A DNA stretch of 45,160 nucleotides from Marinomonas ostreistagni (GTDB taxonomy: Bacteria; Pseudomonadota; Gammaproteobacteria; Pseudomonadales; Marinomonadaceae). The stretch lies in NCBI RefSeq assembly GCF_016461785.1, contig NZ_JAEMUH010000022.1, positions 1 through 45,160 of the forward strand, read 5' to 3'. Numbering within the stretch: position 1 is the stretch's first letter; each line of letters begins with the position of its first letter. A program made the position numbers and the translations under genes. This document shows, piece by piece, positions 26,772-34,893 of this stretch. Below the pieces are notes generated by a model, which made no database searches, was not told the DNA's origin, and saw only the letters and a program-made list of their open reading frames with translations.

Positions 26772-27563
26772 TTATACAAACTTACCGCTAACCGTTCCTA
26801 AGCCTTGATAACGAACGCAGAAGTTATCACCCTTATTAACTTGCACCGCAGCAGTGATGGCACCGATCATGATAAATGTTCCAGCAGGAATTTCTTCGTC
26901 ACGTTCGGCTAGCATGTTAGCAAGCATTGCGACGGAAGAGGCTGGATGCCCGAGTACGGCAGCTCCAGCACCGGTTTGCACCACTTCGCCATTAATCTCC
27001 ATCACTACGCCAAGATTTTTTAAGTCGAGATCAGACGGTTTGGCCATGGTTCCACCACTAATGAAGCGGGTGGAAGAGGAGTTGTCAGCAATCACACTTT
27101 TTAGGTCAAACTTGAAGTCTTTATAGCGTGAGTCGATGATTTCCACGGCAGGCATGATGAAGTCTGTTGCGCGTAAAACATCAGCAATGTGAATGCCGGG
27201 GCCTTTTAAGGGCTCTTTCGTAACAAATGCCAATTCTGCTTCGATCTTCGGGTGAATTAGCTTGTCATGTTCGATGTCTGCACCATCAGCAACGGCAAAG
27301 TAATCAGCCAAGAAGCCATAGCAAGGTTGCTCGACACCCATTTGCGCCATCTTAGCCCATGAAGTAAGCCCCATTTTCATTCCGACAATCTTATGTCCAC
27401 GGGCTTCTTTTCTACGCCGTATTTCCCACTGAATATCGAAGGCATCACGATAGGTCATATCAGGGTATTCATCGGTAATTTTCGTGACTTCAAATGCCTG
27501 TAATTCAGCACTTTCAAGATGTTCAGCTAAGCCTGCTATTTCTTGTTTAGTTAAGTTGTTCAT
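26772..27563 (-). CDS. dmpH: 4-oxalocrotonate (2-oxo-3-hexenedioate) decarboxylase
   Basis: Decarboxylates the keto tautomer of 4-oxalocrotonate to 2-hydroxypenta-2,4-dienoate in catechol meta-cleavage. It belongs to the hydratase/decarboxylase (FAH-related) family: metal ligands Glu108, Glu110 and Glu141 lie in HPKIEAELAFV and MPAVEIIDSR, and the GAGAAVLGHPASSVAMLANML block is present. The residues EPLKGPGIHIADVLRATDF and the longer N-terminus fit XylI/DmpH rather than the hydratase. In the related enzymes it forms a complex with the hydratase, whose gene is three positions upstream. Its ATG overlaps the aldolase stop (TAATG). It is the last gene of the operon. Confidence 0.92.
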   Translation of the reverse strand: MNNLTKQEIAGLAEHLESAELQAFEVTKITDEYPDMTYRDAFDIQWEIRRRKEARGHKIVGMKMGLTSWAKMAQMGVEQPCYGFLADYFAVADGADIEHDKLIHPKIEAELAFVTKEPLKGPGIHIADVLRATDFIMPAVEIIDSRYKDFKFDLKSVIADNSSSTRFISGGTMAKPSDLDLKNLGVVMEINGEVVQTGAGAAVLGHPASSVAMLANMLAERDEEIPAGTFIMIGAITAAVQVNKGDNFCVRYQGLGTVSGKFV

Positions 27564-28591
27564 TAGATTAATCCTTTTTCTTTTGCCATGGTAAGCGCAA
27601 GGTCTTCAATCATGTCTTCTTGTCCGCCAACAGTGCCACGTTTGCCTAGTTCCACTAAAATATCTCGCGCTGAAATGCCGTACTTTTGCTGCGCTCTTTG
27701 GGCAAATAACAAGAATGAGCTGTATACCCCTGCGTAGCCGAGTGTTAGGGCATCTCTGTCAACGCGTATAGGTTGATCCATCATGGGGACGACTATGTCT
27801 TCTGCGACATCCATTATTTTGTATAAATCAATGCCATGGTTTGCTCCCATGCGTTCTAATACCGCAACCAAAACTTCTAACGGAGTGTTTCCTGCTCCCG
27901 CGCCCAGACCTGCTACAGAACCGTCGATACGGTGTGCGCCTGCTTCAATCGCCGCAAGAGAATTTGCAATGGCCATGCCCATATTATGATGTCCATGAAA
28001 GCCAATCTCTGTATTAGGAGAGAGCTCTGCACGCAGCAATGACACTTTTTCCGTCACTTGATCCGGTAGCATGTATCCTGCCGAGTCGGTGCAGTAAATG
28101 CAGTTTGCACCATAGCTTTCCATCAATTTTGCTTGTTCGAGCATTTTTTCAGGTGACGCCATATGAGCCATCATAAGGAAGCCAACGGTATCTAACCCCA
28201 TTTTCGCTGAAGCACTAATATGCTGCTGCGATACATCCGCTTCAGTACAATGAGTGGCGACACGAATTGTGCTGACACCACAGTCTCGAGCCATTTTAAG
28301 GTGGTCGACCGTACCGATACCGGGAAGTAACAAGGCTGAGATTTTTGCCTGCTTCATTTTCGGCACGACTGCTTTAAGATACTCTTCATCAGAATGTGCT
28401 GGAAAACCATAGTTCAGGGATGTCCCGCCCAAACCATCACCGTGAGTGACCTCGATTAAGGGCATGCCAGCATTGTCTAAACCTGTTGCAATAGCCACCA
28501 TCTCATCAAGTGATATTTGATGGCGCTTAGCGTGCATACCATCACGAAGGCTCATATCATGCAGCATCACATGTTTGTTGTTTAAATTCAT
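27563..28591 (-). CDS. dmpG: 4-hydroxy-2-oxovalerate aldolase
   Basis: Cleaves 4-hydroxy-2-oxopentanoate to pyruvate and acetaldehyde. It is an HMG-CoA-lyase-like TIM barrel with the metal and base motif LRDGMH (15-20), the metal ligands His199 and His201 in GFHGHHNMG, and the C-terminal communication domain that binds the dehydrogenase partner ([17 protein letters not shown]). At 342 residues it matches DmpG/BphI. It starts two bases after the end of the acetaldehyde dehydrogenase gene, in line with the known channelling complex of the two enzymes, which passes acetaldehyde without release. Confidence 0.95.
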   Translation of the reverse strand: MNLNNKHVMLHDMSLRDGMHAKRHQISLDEMVAIATGLDNAGMPLIEVTHGDGLGGTSLNYGFPAHSDEEYLKAVVPKMKQAKISALLLPGIGTVDHLKMARDCGVSTIRVATHCTEADVSQQHISASAKMGLDTVGFLMMAHMASPEKMLEQAKLMESYGANCIYCTDSAGYMLPDQVTEKVSLLRAELSPNTEIGFHGHHNMGMAIANSLAAIEAGAHRIDGSVAGLGAGAGNTPLEVLVAVLERMGANHGIDLYKIMDVAEDIVVPMMDQPIRVDRDALTLGYAGVYSSFLLFAQRAQQKYGISARDILVELGKRGTVGGQEDMIEDLALTMAKEKGLI

Positions 28592-28593
28592 TG

Positions 28594-29508
28594 TTAAGCG
28601 CCTCGTTTTGGTAAGGTTAAACGGTCAAAGAAAGCCTCTTCAGCGAACAACTCTGCGGTACGTAGGGCGGCAGCTGTCATGATGTCTAGGTTCCCTGCAT
28701 AGGTAGGTAAGAAATCCCCTAGGCCTTCTACTTCCATAAAGACAGACACCTTGTTGCCATCAAACACAGGCCCGTTCACCAGCTTGTAGCCGGGAACGTA
28801 TTTTTGGACTTCGGCGACCATAGCATGGACAGATTCCGTAATGGCATCACGGTTAGGCTCTTCGACCGTTAAGCAGTGCACGGTGTCGCGCATCATGAGT
28901 GGCGGCTCTGCTGGATTGATAATAATGATGGCCTTGCCTTCTTTTGCTTGACCGATTTTCTCTACAGCTGAGGCCGTTGTACGGGTAAATTCATCAATAT
29001 TTTGGCGTGTACCAGGGCCAACGGAGCGTGAAGAGACTGTAGCGATGATCTCTGCATAATCGACTTCTTGAACACCCGAGATAGCAGCGACCATAGGTAT
29101 GGTTGCTTGGCCACCACAGGTCACCATATTGACATTTTGAACTTGAGATTGAGCGTGTTCTTTTAAATTAACGGGAGGAACGCAATAAGGGCCAATCGCT
29201 GCTGGCGTGAGATCGATCATGATCACACCAAGCTCGTTTAGCTTTCGGCTATTCTCAGCATGTACGTAGGCAGATGTGGCATCAAATGCGATTCGAATAT
29301 CGTCATTCAATACATGCTCAAGAATACCATCGACGCCCGTGCTTGAGACTTTTAGTCCCATTTCTTTAGCACGTTTTAAACCTTCAGATTCTGGGTCAAT
29401 TCCTACCATCCAGACGGGTTCTATCCAATCTGAACGCATCATCTTCATTAACAGGTCTGTACCAATATTGCCTGGACCAATAATCGCGGCTTTTAATTTT
29501 TTTGTCAT
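28594..29508 (-). CDS. dmpF: Acetaldehyde dehydrogenase (acylating)
   Basis: Converts acetaldehyde, NAD+ and CoA to acetyl-CoA, the last step of meta-cleavage. The Rossmann motif is [12 protein letters not shown] (9-20) and the catalytic Cys131 lies in [11 protein letters not shown]. The [20 protein letters not shown] block and the C-terminal helical segment ending RTAELFAEE match DmpF/MhpF/BphJ. Length 304 is usual. It lies 23 bases after the hydratase gene and just before the partner aldolase; the two products normally form a heterotetramer. Confidence 0.95.
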   Translation of the reverse strand: MTKKLKAAIIGPGNIGTDLLMKMMRSDWIEPVWMVGIDPESEGLKRAKEMGLKVSSTGVDGILEHVLNDDIRIAFDATSAYVHAENSRKLNELGVIMIDLTPAAIGPYCVPPVNLKEHAQSQVQNVNMVTCGGQATIPMVAAISGVQEVDYAEIIATVSSRSVGPGTRQNIDEFTRTTASAVEKIGQAKEGKAIIIINPAEPPLMMRDTVHCLTVEEPNRDAITESVHAMVAEVQKYVPGYKLVNGPVFDGNKVSVFMEVEGLGDFLPTYAGNLDIMTAAALRTAELFAEEAFFDRLTLPKRGA

Positions 29509-29531
29509 GTTGGGAGCCTTATAAGTTCAAC

Positions 29532-30317
29532 TTAAGTGAAACGCACAGAAGCGGAGCCAATGCCGCCGATGCTGACCGTCATGAAATCACCTGGAGCGAC
29601 AGGTTCCAGCGGTACTAAAGAGCCAGATAGAATGACTTCTCCAGCTTTGAGAGGAATACCGTATTCACCTAATTTATTGGCCAACCATGTAACGCAATTA
29701 ACAGGGCTACCTAGTGCCGCGGCACCTGCGCCGGTTGAGAGTAATTGACCATTCTTTTCAACCACCATGCCACATGTGGACAGATCTACATCTGCTGGGG
29801 ACACGGCCTTATCACCTAAAATGAAAAGGCCACAAGAGGCATTGTCTGCGATGGTGTCTTGGATTTTGATTTGCCAATTCTCTATTCGAGAGTCAACTAC
29901 TTCAAAGCAGGGTAAAACGAAAGCGGTGGCCGCGAGTACGTCTGCGTTCGTTATTCCTGGACCCAGTAAATCTTTTTCGAGCACAAAGGCTACTTCACCC
30001 TCTGCTTTGGGGGCGATCAACTTTCCGCTGATCGGCATTTCTTCGCCTTGGCTAAAAGCCATGTCGTCTGTCAGAAAACCAAAATCAGGCTGATCAACCT
30101 TTAGTGCCTGTTGAACGGCTTTTGATGTGATACCAATTTTTTTTCCAATCACGCGTGCTCCTGCGGTAACTCTACGTTCTAGGAAGCGTAAAGAAATATG
30201 GTAGGCATCATCTATCGTGATTTCCGGGTAGCGTTCAGTAAAGGGAGCGACGCTTTTTGATGCTTGTAATGCCTCGAAAAGCTCATCGCCACATAGTTGT
30301 ATAGTAGACTGATTCAT
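29532..30317 (-). CDS. dmpE: 2-oxopent-4-enoate (2-hydroxypentadienoate) hydratase
   Basis: Adds water to 2-hydroxypenta-2,4-dienoate to give 4-hydroxy-2-oxopentanoate. The metal ligands Glu106, Glu108 and Glu139 are at the positions expected for MhpD (PKAEGEVAFVL and PCFEVVDSR), with GKKIGITSKAVQQ at the N-terminal side and LSTGAGAAALGSPVNCVTWLAN near the C-terminus. Length 261 is typical. It is a distant paralogue of the decarboxylase in the same operon. It is the first gene downstream of the terminator at 30386-30413, with a dyad at 30350-30364 in front of it, so it may start a second transcript. Confidence 0.93.
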   Translation of the reverse strand: MNQSTIQLCGDELFEALQASKSVAPFTERYPEITIDDAYHISLRFLERRVTAGARVIGKKIGITSKAVQQALKVDQPDFGFLTDDMAFSQGEEMPISGKLIAPKAEGEVAFVLEKDLLGPGITNADVLAATAFVLPCFEVVDSRIENWQIKIQDTIADNASCGLFILGDKAVSPADVDLSTCGMVVEKNGQLLSTGAGAAALGSPVNCVTWLANKLGEYGIPLKAGEVILSGSLVPLEPVAPGDFMTVSIGGIGSASVRFT

Positions 30318-30349
30318 GTAAGCCTCGTGCTTTATAAATTCGTTTATTC

Positions 30350-30364
30350 AGTGTTAAAAACACT
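30350..30364. promoter_or_regulatory. Palindrome upstream of the hydratase gene
   Basis: AGTGTTAAAAACACT is a perfect dyad (six-base arms, three-base centre) 33 bases before the hydratase ATG. On the minus strand it overlaps a TTAACA that could serve as a -35 element for TATAAA at 30336-30331, though the spacing of 15 is short. It may be an operator for a separate hydratase promoter. Confidence 0.3.
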
Positions 30365-30385
30365 AAAAAGCCGATTTTTGGACGC

Positions 30386-30413
30386 AAAAAACCATAAGTG
30401 CCAAGACACTTAT
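30386..30413 (-). terminator. Terminator or attenuator after the tautomerase gene
   Basis: On the minus strand ATAAGTG and CACTTAT (30394-30400 and 30407-30413) form a seven-base-pair stem with a six-base loop, followed directly by GG and six T. The stem is AT-rich, so termination may be partial. It lies 41 bases after the tautomerase stop and separates it from the rest of the pathway genes. Confidence 0.6.
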
Positions 30414-30453
30414 TATTGTGCGAACTAAAATTTATGGTGTTGTGGAGGGAGAG

Positions 30454-30636
30454 CTAGAGCACTTTAGGTGCTTCAGGCTTTCCCCAGTGAGCAGAAGGAA
30501 CTTCTTGAATGATGACTCTGATGGTTTCTAAAGGGGCTTGAGTTGACTCGGCAAGCGCCTTGCAAACGTTGTCAATCACGTCTTTCTTTTGCTCATCAGA
30601 GCGGCCTTCTTTCATATAAATGTGTGCAATTGGCAT
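30454..30636 (-). CDS. dmpI: 4-oxalocrotonate tautomerase
   Basis: Interconverts the enol and keto forms of 4-oxalocrotonate between the semialdehyde dehydrogenase and the decarboxylase. The frame runs from 30693, but the ATG at 30636 yields the family start MPIAHIYMKEGRSDEQK; removal of Met exposes the catalytic proton-transfer Pro1. AGAGG lies at the right distance upstream. Length is about 60 residues, as in XylH/DmpI, which assemble as hexamers. It lies 73 bases after the dioxygenase gene and is followed by a terminator-like hairpin. Confidence 0.93.
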   Translation of the reverse strand: MPIAHIYMKEGRSDEQKKDVIDNVCKALAESTQAPLETIRVIIQEVPSAHWGKPEAPKVL

Positions 30637-30709
30637 GGTGAGCCTCTTTATTAAATGATTATGTGAGAGGTGTCGGCTGTTCCCCGACACCAAATTGCTA
30701 TTACTGAAA

Positions 30710-31636
30710 TCAGGTTACGACCGTCAAAAAACGCTCGTTTAATTCTCTTGTATGGTAGAAAACAGCTGCACCCATTTCGTCCTCTGTCCAAGTGTAAGGC
30801 TTCATATCTGGGTAAAAGGAGTAACCTCCACAGAAGGTTTCGAAACGATTGCCAGAAGGATCGAAAGCATAAATGGTTGTGCCTCGAGTGATTCCGTGGC
30901 GCACGGGCCCTAAATCAATAGGGACTCGGTTGGCGGACATTAAGTCAGCTGCTTTTAGCACGTGATCCCATGTTTCTAACAAAAATGACATGTGGTGTAA
31001 GGTGTTATTTCGTTCATCGCGTACAAAGGCGATATCATGGGCTTTAGTTGAGCAGGTTAACCAGACGGCTAGGTCCAGTTTGCCATCAGTGCTGACAATT
31101 TTTTCAACTAAGCTGAAACCGAGCACGTCAATAAATAAGTCTCGACTACCATCTAAGTCTGCACCGTGGATCTGCCAGTGATCTAGTCTGATGGGGGAAA
31201 TGCCTTTTCTATTTTGAATGATGACTTCAGGGTTTACATAACCCAGTCCATCACCGACTTCTGTTTTATCATAATAAAGTTCAAAAACATGGCCAGTTGG
31301 TGCAGTGAAGCGAACACGCTCTCCCGTTTCTAGTAGCTCACCCGCTGGAATGCGCTCAGTAGGTACACCGTATTCATTTAAGTCTGTTTCTAGCTTGTCC
31401 AATGTAGCGGCGTTGAGAACTTTAAAACCATAAAAGTCCATACCAGCTGTATCCGCTTCTCGGATAATGAAGCTGTTATGGTCTCTTTCATCATGGCATT
31501 TAAAATAGACCCGTCCAGAGACGTCTCGACCAGTTTCTACTAACCCAAAAATTTCAGTGTAAAACTTTACCGACTCTTCCAAGTTAAGTACGCGCAATTG
31601 GGTATGTCCGGGACGTAATACGCCTGTCATCGCCAT
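30710..31636 (-). CDS. dmpB: Catechol 2,3-dioxygenase (extradiol)
   Basis: Opens catechol next to the hydroxyls to give 2-hydroxymuconic semialdehyde. Two vicinal-oxygen-chelate domains are present; the catalytic C-terminal one carries the Fe(II) ligands His153 (IRLDHWQIHG), His214/215 (LHHMSFLLETWDHVLKAADL) and Glu266 (GNRFETFCGGY). The end, VFYHTRELNERFLTVVT, is almost the XylE C-terminus. Length 308 equals XylE/NahH/DmpB. GAGGA favours the first ATG at 31636 over the one two codons on. It is the first minus-strand gene and has a LysR-type box about 106 bases upstream. The partner ferredoxin is on the plus strand at 37476-37793. Confidence 0.96.
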   Translation of the reverse strand: MAMTGVLRPGHTQLRVLNLEESVKFYTEIFGLVETGRDVSGRVYFKCHDERDHNSFIIREADTAGMDFYGFKVLNAATLDKLETDLNEYGVPTERIPAGELLETGERVRFTAPTGHVFELYYDKTEVGDGLGYVNPEVIIQNRKGISPIRLDHWQIHGADLDGSRDLFIDVLGFSLVEKIVSTDGKLDLAVWLTCSTKAHDIAFVRDERNNTLHHMSFLLETWDHVLKAADLMSANRVPIDLGPVRHGITRGTTIYAFDPSGNRFETFCGGYSFYPDMKPYTWTEDEMGAAVFYHTRELNERFLTVVT

Positions 31637-31741
31637 AGCATTTTCCTCATATTATTTTTGTTAGTAGGTTTTCAATATGCTGTATGAGTTCATCATGAGA
31701 GTGATGGAGCAAAGAGTCCAATACAAATTGAGTAACCTACT

Positions 31742-31756
31742 ATATCAATTAGGTAT
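31742..31756. promoter_or_regulatory. LysR-type box upstream of catechol 2,3-dioxygenase
   Basis: ATATCAATTAGGTAT has the form ATAT-N7-GTAT, one base from the ATAC-N7-GTAT box at 32681-32695, and contains T-N11-A. It is placed 106 bases before the dioxygenase ATG, in the gap between that gene and the end of the regulator gene, and fits an activator site. Confidence 0.45.
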
Positions 31757-31796
31757 GAGTGATAAGTGAGGCATTGCGACACATGCCTATACGGGC

Positions 31797-32678
31797 TTAT
31801 ATGAAGCGTTCTTGCATACGTTGGCAGAATGCAGAAATGTGATCGGATACGTCGTTCTTCCGTACCGACATGATCAATGGAGTGGTGACGCCGCTGTCTA
31901 GAATAGAAATAAACTCAATATCTGGTCGTTTTAAAAGGCGCATAGACTCAGGTACGAGAGTTACCCCCATACCCGCGGCGACTAAACCAATAGCAGTTTG
32001 AACACCGTTAGTTTCGTAGGTATCTGCAGGGCTTAAACTGCGAACCTGAAATTGGCGTAATACATGATCTGCGAAACTGGGGCGAGGGTTGGACGGGTAT
32101 AAAATTAATGTTTCTTGAATAATATCTTTAAGGCACAAGCCTTGTGCACCATAGAAAGAGCTCGTTGGTGAGATCACCAGAGCTAGCTTTTCCTCATCAA
32201 GTAGTATGTTTTCGATAGCATCGTTCTCGACAGCGAGCCGACCAAAACCTATGTCAATTTTTCCTGATATCAGAGCTTTCACTTGTTCTACAGAGGTGAG
32301 TTCATCAAGTGAAACATCAATATTTGCATGGGATTTGCGAAACTCTTGAACCATGCTTGGAATAGGACTGTACAAAATGGAAGCCACGAATCCAATGCCC
32401 ATCCAACGGTTTTGTCCTGTGCCAATTCTTTGAGTCGTCTTTTTGACTTCTTTTATTTTAGCCAGTAGCTGAGTTGACTGGTTGTAAAAGAATATGCCGG
32501 CCTCGGTCAACTTCAGCGGTCGGGAGCTCCTATCAATAAGAATAACACCCAGTTCGTCCTCTAGGTTTTGGATCTGTCGAGATAAAGGTGGCTGAGCTAT
32601 ATGCAGCTCTTCTGCCGCTCGACTGAAGTTTAAAGTGCGGGCAACCGCTTCGAAGTATTTTAGCTGACGAAATTCCAT
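31797..32678 (-). CDS. CatM/BenM-like LysR regulator of the aromatic region
   Basis: Likely activator of the catabolic genes on both sides. The N-terminal helix-turn-helix (about 1-60: FSRAAEELHIAQPPLSRQIQ, then LEDELGVILIDRSSRPLKLTE) and the effector domain (GKIDIGFGRLAVENDAI, VAAGMGVTLVPESM, PLIMSVRKND) resemble CatM, BenM and CatR, which respond to cis,cis-muconate or benzoate. Length 293. GAGGT provides the ribosome site and lies within an ATAC-N7-GTAT palindrome, the consensus for that subgroup, so it probably represses itself. It sits between the dioxygenase operon and the transporter operon. The effector here is unknown; muconate would not be an intermediate of meta-cleavage. Confidence 0.88.
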   Translation of the reverse strand: MEFRQLKYFEAVARTLNFSRAAEELHIAQPPLSRQIQNLEDELGVILIDRSSRPLKLTEAGIFFYNQSTQLLAKIKEVKKTTQRIGTGQNRWMGIGFVASILYSPIPSMVQEFRKSHANIDVSLDELTSVEQVKALISGKIDIGFGRLAVENDAIENILLDEEKLALVISPTSSFYGAQGLCLKDIIQETLILYPSNPRPSFADHVLRQFQVRSLSPADTYETNGVQTAIGLVAAGMGVTLVPESMRLLKRPDIEFISILDSGVTTPLIMSVRKNDVSDHISAFCQRMQERFI

Positions 32679-32679
32679 T

Positions 32680-32696
32680 TATACCTCATAGGTATA
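32680..32696. promoter_or_regulatory. Perfect LysR box (ATAC-N7-GTAT) between regulator and transporter operon
   Basis: TATACCTCATAGGTATA is a perfect palindrome with seven-base arms and contains ATAC-N7-GTAT and T-N11-A. It covers the ribosome site of the LysR gene on one side and lies 135 bases before the transporter binding-protein gene on the other, a good site for both autorepression and activation. Confidence 0.65.
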
Positions 32697-32830
32697 GTTG
32701 CAGACGAATTCTATATTAGACGTGAGGGCCATGATTCGCAAACATAAAACCAAAAGGTAGGAAGCAACGCTCCTCGATGAGTGGCTCACCTTTTAAGGAT
32801 GATAACAAAAACAAAGCAGGTCCAAATATC

Positions 32831-34105
32831 ATGAAACCCCTATCAAGACGTTCTTTTATGAAAGGCGTGTTCGCCGCTTCAGCCGCTTCAGCAGTAAGCT
32901 TAAAAGCTCCGTTTGTTCACGCTTCTGATACGTTACGCATTGGCTTCATCAGCCCGCAAACAGGCCCCTTAGCGGTCTTTGCCGAGCCTGATGACTTCAC
33001 TATGATGCAGATCTTTCAAAAGATCAAAAACGGCGTTGAAATCGACGGCCGTCGTCATGATGTAGAAGTAATATACAAAGATTCGCAGTCTAACCCTTCC
33101 CGTGCTGCCACGGTCACAGCTGAGCTTATTCTAAAAGATGGTGTGGACTTAGTGGTTGCCTCCTCAACCCCTGCAACGTGTAACCCAGTCGCTGATCAGT
33201 GTGAGTTATACGGCGTGCCTTGTATTACAAATGATGCCCCATGGCAGCCTTACTTTTTTGGCCGAAATGGTGATCCAAAAACAGGTTTTGATTGGACGTT
33301 CCATTTTTTTTGGGGGTTGGAAGATGTTGTTGGCTCATTTTCGAATCTCTGGCAGCAGATTCCTACTTCTAAGGCCATAGGAACTTTGTGGCCGAACGAT
33401 GAAGATGGTAATGCTTGGGGGAATAGTGACCGAGGTTTTCCTCCTGTTTTGAAACAGAAAGGTTTTGAGGTCATTGATCGAGGACGTTTTCAAACACCAA
33501 TTAACGACTTTTCATCATTCATATCTGAATTTCGTCGCAATGACGTCGACATTGTTACGGGTGTGATTGCCCCGCCTGATTTTGCTAACTTCTGGAATCA
33601 AGCGGGCCAGATGGGTTTCCAGCCTAAAGTGGTTACCGTTGCTAAAGCGACGGAGTTCCCGCAAGCCGTCAGGGCGTTTGGAGAGCGTGCTGAAGGCTTG
33701 ACCGTCGAACTTATGTGGAGTCCATCACATCCATTTAAGTCTTCCCTAACTGGTCAAACCGCCCGCGAGTTAGCAAATGATTATATGGCAACGACAAGTC
33801 GACCTTGGACTATGCCGTTAGGCTTGAAGCATGCGTTATTCGAAGTAGCGATTGATGTCTTGCAGCGCGCAGGAAGTAAAGATCCTGAAGTCATTCGTGA
33901 TGCGATCAAAGCGACCAAACTGGATACGATCGTAGGGCCTGTAGATTTTCAGAATGGCCCCGTCCCAAGTGTCGGCAAAACCCCCTTGGTCTCTGGACAA
34001 TGGCAAAAACGAGGCAAAGACCTAGACCTTGTGATTGTTGAGAACAGCCAAGCACCGATGATTCCAGTTGAGGCTGAGCTACTGCCTATCCAATACAAAA
34101 GTTAA
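32831..34105 (+). CDS. Substrate-binding protein of a branched-chain-amino-acid-type ABC importer
   Basis: Periplasmic receptor of the HAAT/Liv class. The start at 32831 gives a Tat-type signal (SRRSFMKG, then a hydrophobic AASAASAVSL and cleavage near VHA), implying export of the folded protein; an in-frame ATG at 32777 would add 18 polar residues and has a poorer ribosome site. The mature domain follows the Leu/Ile/Val-binding pattern (LRIGFISPQTGPLAVF, VVASSTPATCNPVADQCE, TGVIAPPDFANFWNQAG). Length 424. In several bacteria such importers carry aromatic acids; here the position beside catechol catabolism and under the LysR box suggests an aromatic ligand, which is inference. An imperfect hairpin follows at 34104-34131. 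Confidence 0.85.
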   Translation: MKPLSRRSFMKGVFAASAASAVSLKAPFVHASDTLRIGFISPQTGPLAVFAEPDDFTMMQIFQKIKNGVEIDGRRHDVEVIYKDSQSNPSRAATVTAELILKDGVDLVVASSTPATCNPVADQCELYGVPCITNDAPWQPYFFGRNGDPKTGFDWTFHFFWGLEDVVGSFSNLWQQIPTSKAIGTLWPNDEDGNAWGNSDRGFPPVLKQKGFEVIDRGRFQTPINDFSSFISEFRRNDVDIVTGVIAPPDFANFWNQAGQMGFQPKVVTVAKATEFPQAVRAFGERAEGLTVELMWSPSHPFKSSLTGQTARELANDYMATTSRPWTMPLGLKHALFEVAIDVLQRAGSKDPEVIRDAIKATKLDTIVGPVDFQNGPVPSVGKTPLVSGQWQKRGKDLDLVIVENSQAPMIPVEAELLPIQYKS

Positions 34106-34131
34106 GCGCTCTCAAAGAAGAGGGGACGCTT
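34104..34131 (+). other. Intercistronic hairpin after the binding-protein gene
   Basis: AAGCG (34104-34108) pairs with CGCTT (34127-34131), with a CTCT/AGAG pairing inside, followed by TATTTTTAT. It may partly terminate or protect the binding-protein message so that it is more abundant than the transporter genes downstream. Confidence 0.35.
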
Positions 34132-34176
34132 TATTTTTATGGCCTTTTTACATGAACAATAATAAGAGTCGAAAGC

Positions 34177-34893
34177 ATGCTATTAACGGTAGAAAATGCT
34201 CACAAAAGCTATGGAGCCTTAGCGGTGACTAAGGGGATGTCATTTAGCGTCGAAGAAGGTGAAACCCTTGGTATTTTAGGGCCAAACGGTGCAGGTAAAA
34301 CAACCCTATTTAATTTAATTTCTGGGGACGTTTCTTTGGATTCTGGCATCGTGCACTTCAATGGCCAAAATATTACCACCTTAGCTCCTTTTCAGCGTTG
34401 TCAGTCAGGTATCGGTCGAAGCTATCAGGTACCTCATCCATTCGGCAATATGACCGTATTTGAAAACCTCATTACAGCGGCTTGCTTTGGCGGACAGATG
34501 TCTGAGCCGGAAGCATATGATGTGGCAGAAGAGGTGATGAATAGCATGGGGCTTACGTCGCTTGCTAATCAGCAAGCGGGTTCTATGACTTTGCTTAATC
34601 GCAAGCGCTTGGAATTAGCGAGAGCGTTAGCGACACGTCCTAAATTACTTCTTCTTGATGAAATCGCAGGAGGATTAACTGAACCAGAAGCTCAAGAGCT
34701 TGTCACGGAGCTAAAAAAAATTAAAGCAAAAGGTACAACAATGATCTGGATCGAACATGTTGTTCATGCATTGCTGTCTATCGCTGATCGATTGATGGTC
34801 GTGAACTTTGGGGAGAAATTGGCAGATGGTGAGCCCATGTCGGTCATGAATGATCCAGAAGTGAAACGCGTTTATATGGGGATCGAGGCATGA
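34177..34893 (+). CDS. livG: LivG-type ABC transporter ATPase
   Basis: First of two ATPases of the importer. Walker A is GPNGAGKTTL (about 35-44), the Q-loop is GRSYQVPHPFGNM, Walker B is LLLLDEIAGGLTEPE, and the H-loop is WIEHVVHAL. The family signature is divergent: TLLNRKRLELARALA replaces the usual LSGGQ-type sequence, though LivG proteins are often loose here. The C-terminal residues (VMNDPEVKRVYMGIEA) match the LivG end. Length 238. The stop overlaps the next gene by four bases, indicating coupling. Confidence 0.92.
   Translation: MLLTVENAHKSYGALAVTKGMSFSVEEGETLGILGPNGAGKTTLFNLISGDVSLDSGIVHFNGQNITTLAPFQRCQSGIGRSYQVPHPFGNMTVFENLITAACFGGQMSEPEAYDVAEEVMNSMGLTSLANQQAGSMTLLNRKRLELARALATRPKLLLLDEIAGGLTEPEAQELVTELKKIKAKGTTMIWIEHVVHALLSIADRLMVVNFGEKLADGEPMSVMNDPEVKRVYMGIEA

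Noticed and set aside
26772..30317. The decarboxylase and hydratase as a recent tandem duplication
   Set aside because: They share fold and metal-site residues but differ along most of their length, as do DmpH and DmpE in known pathways.
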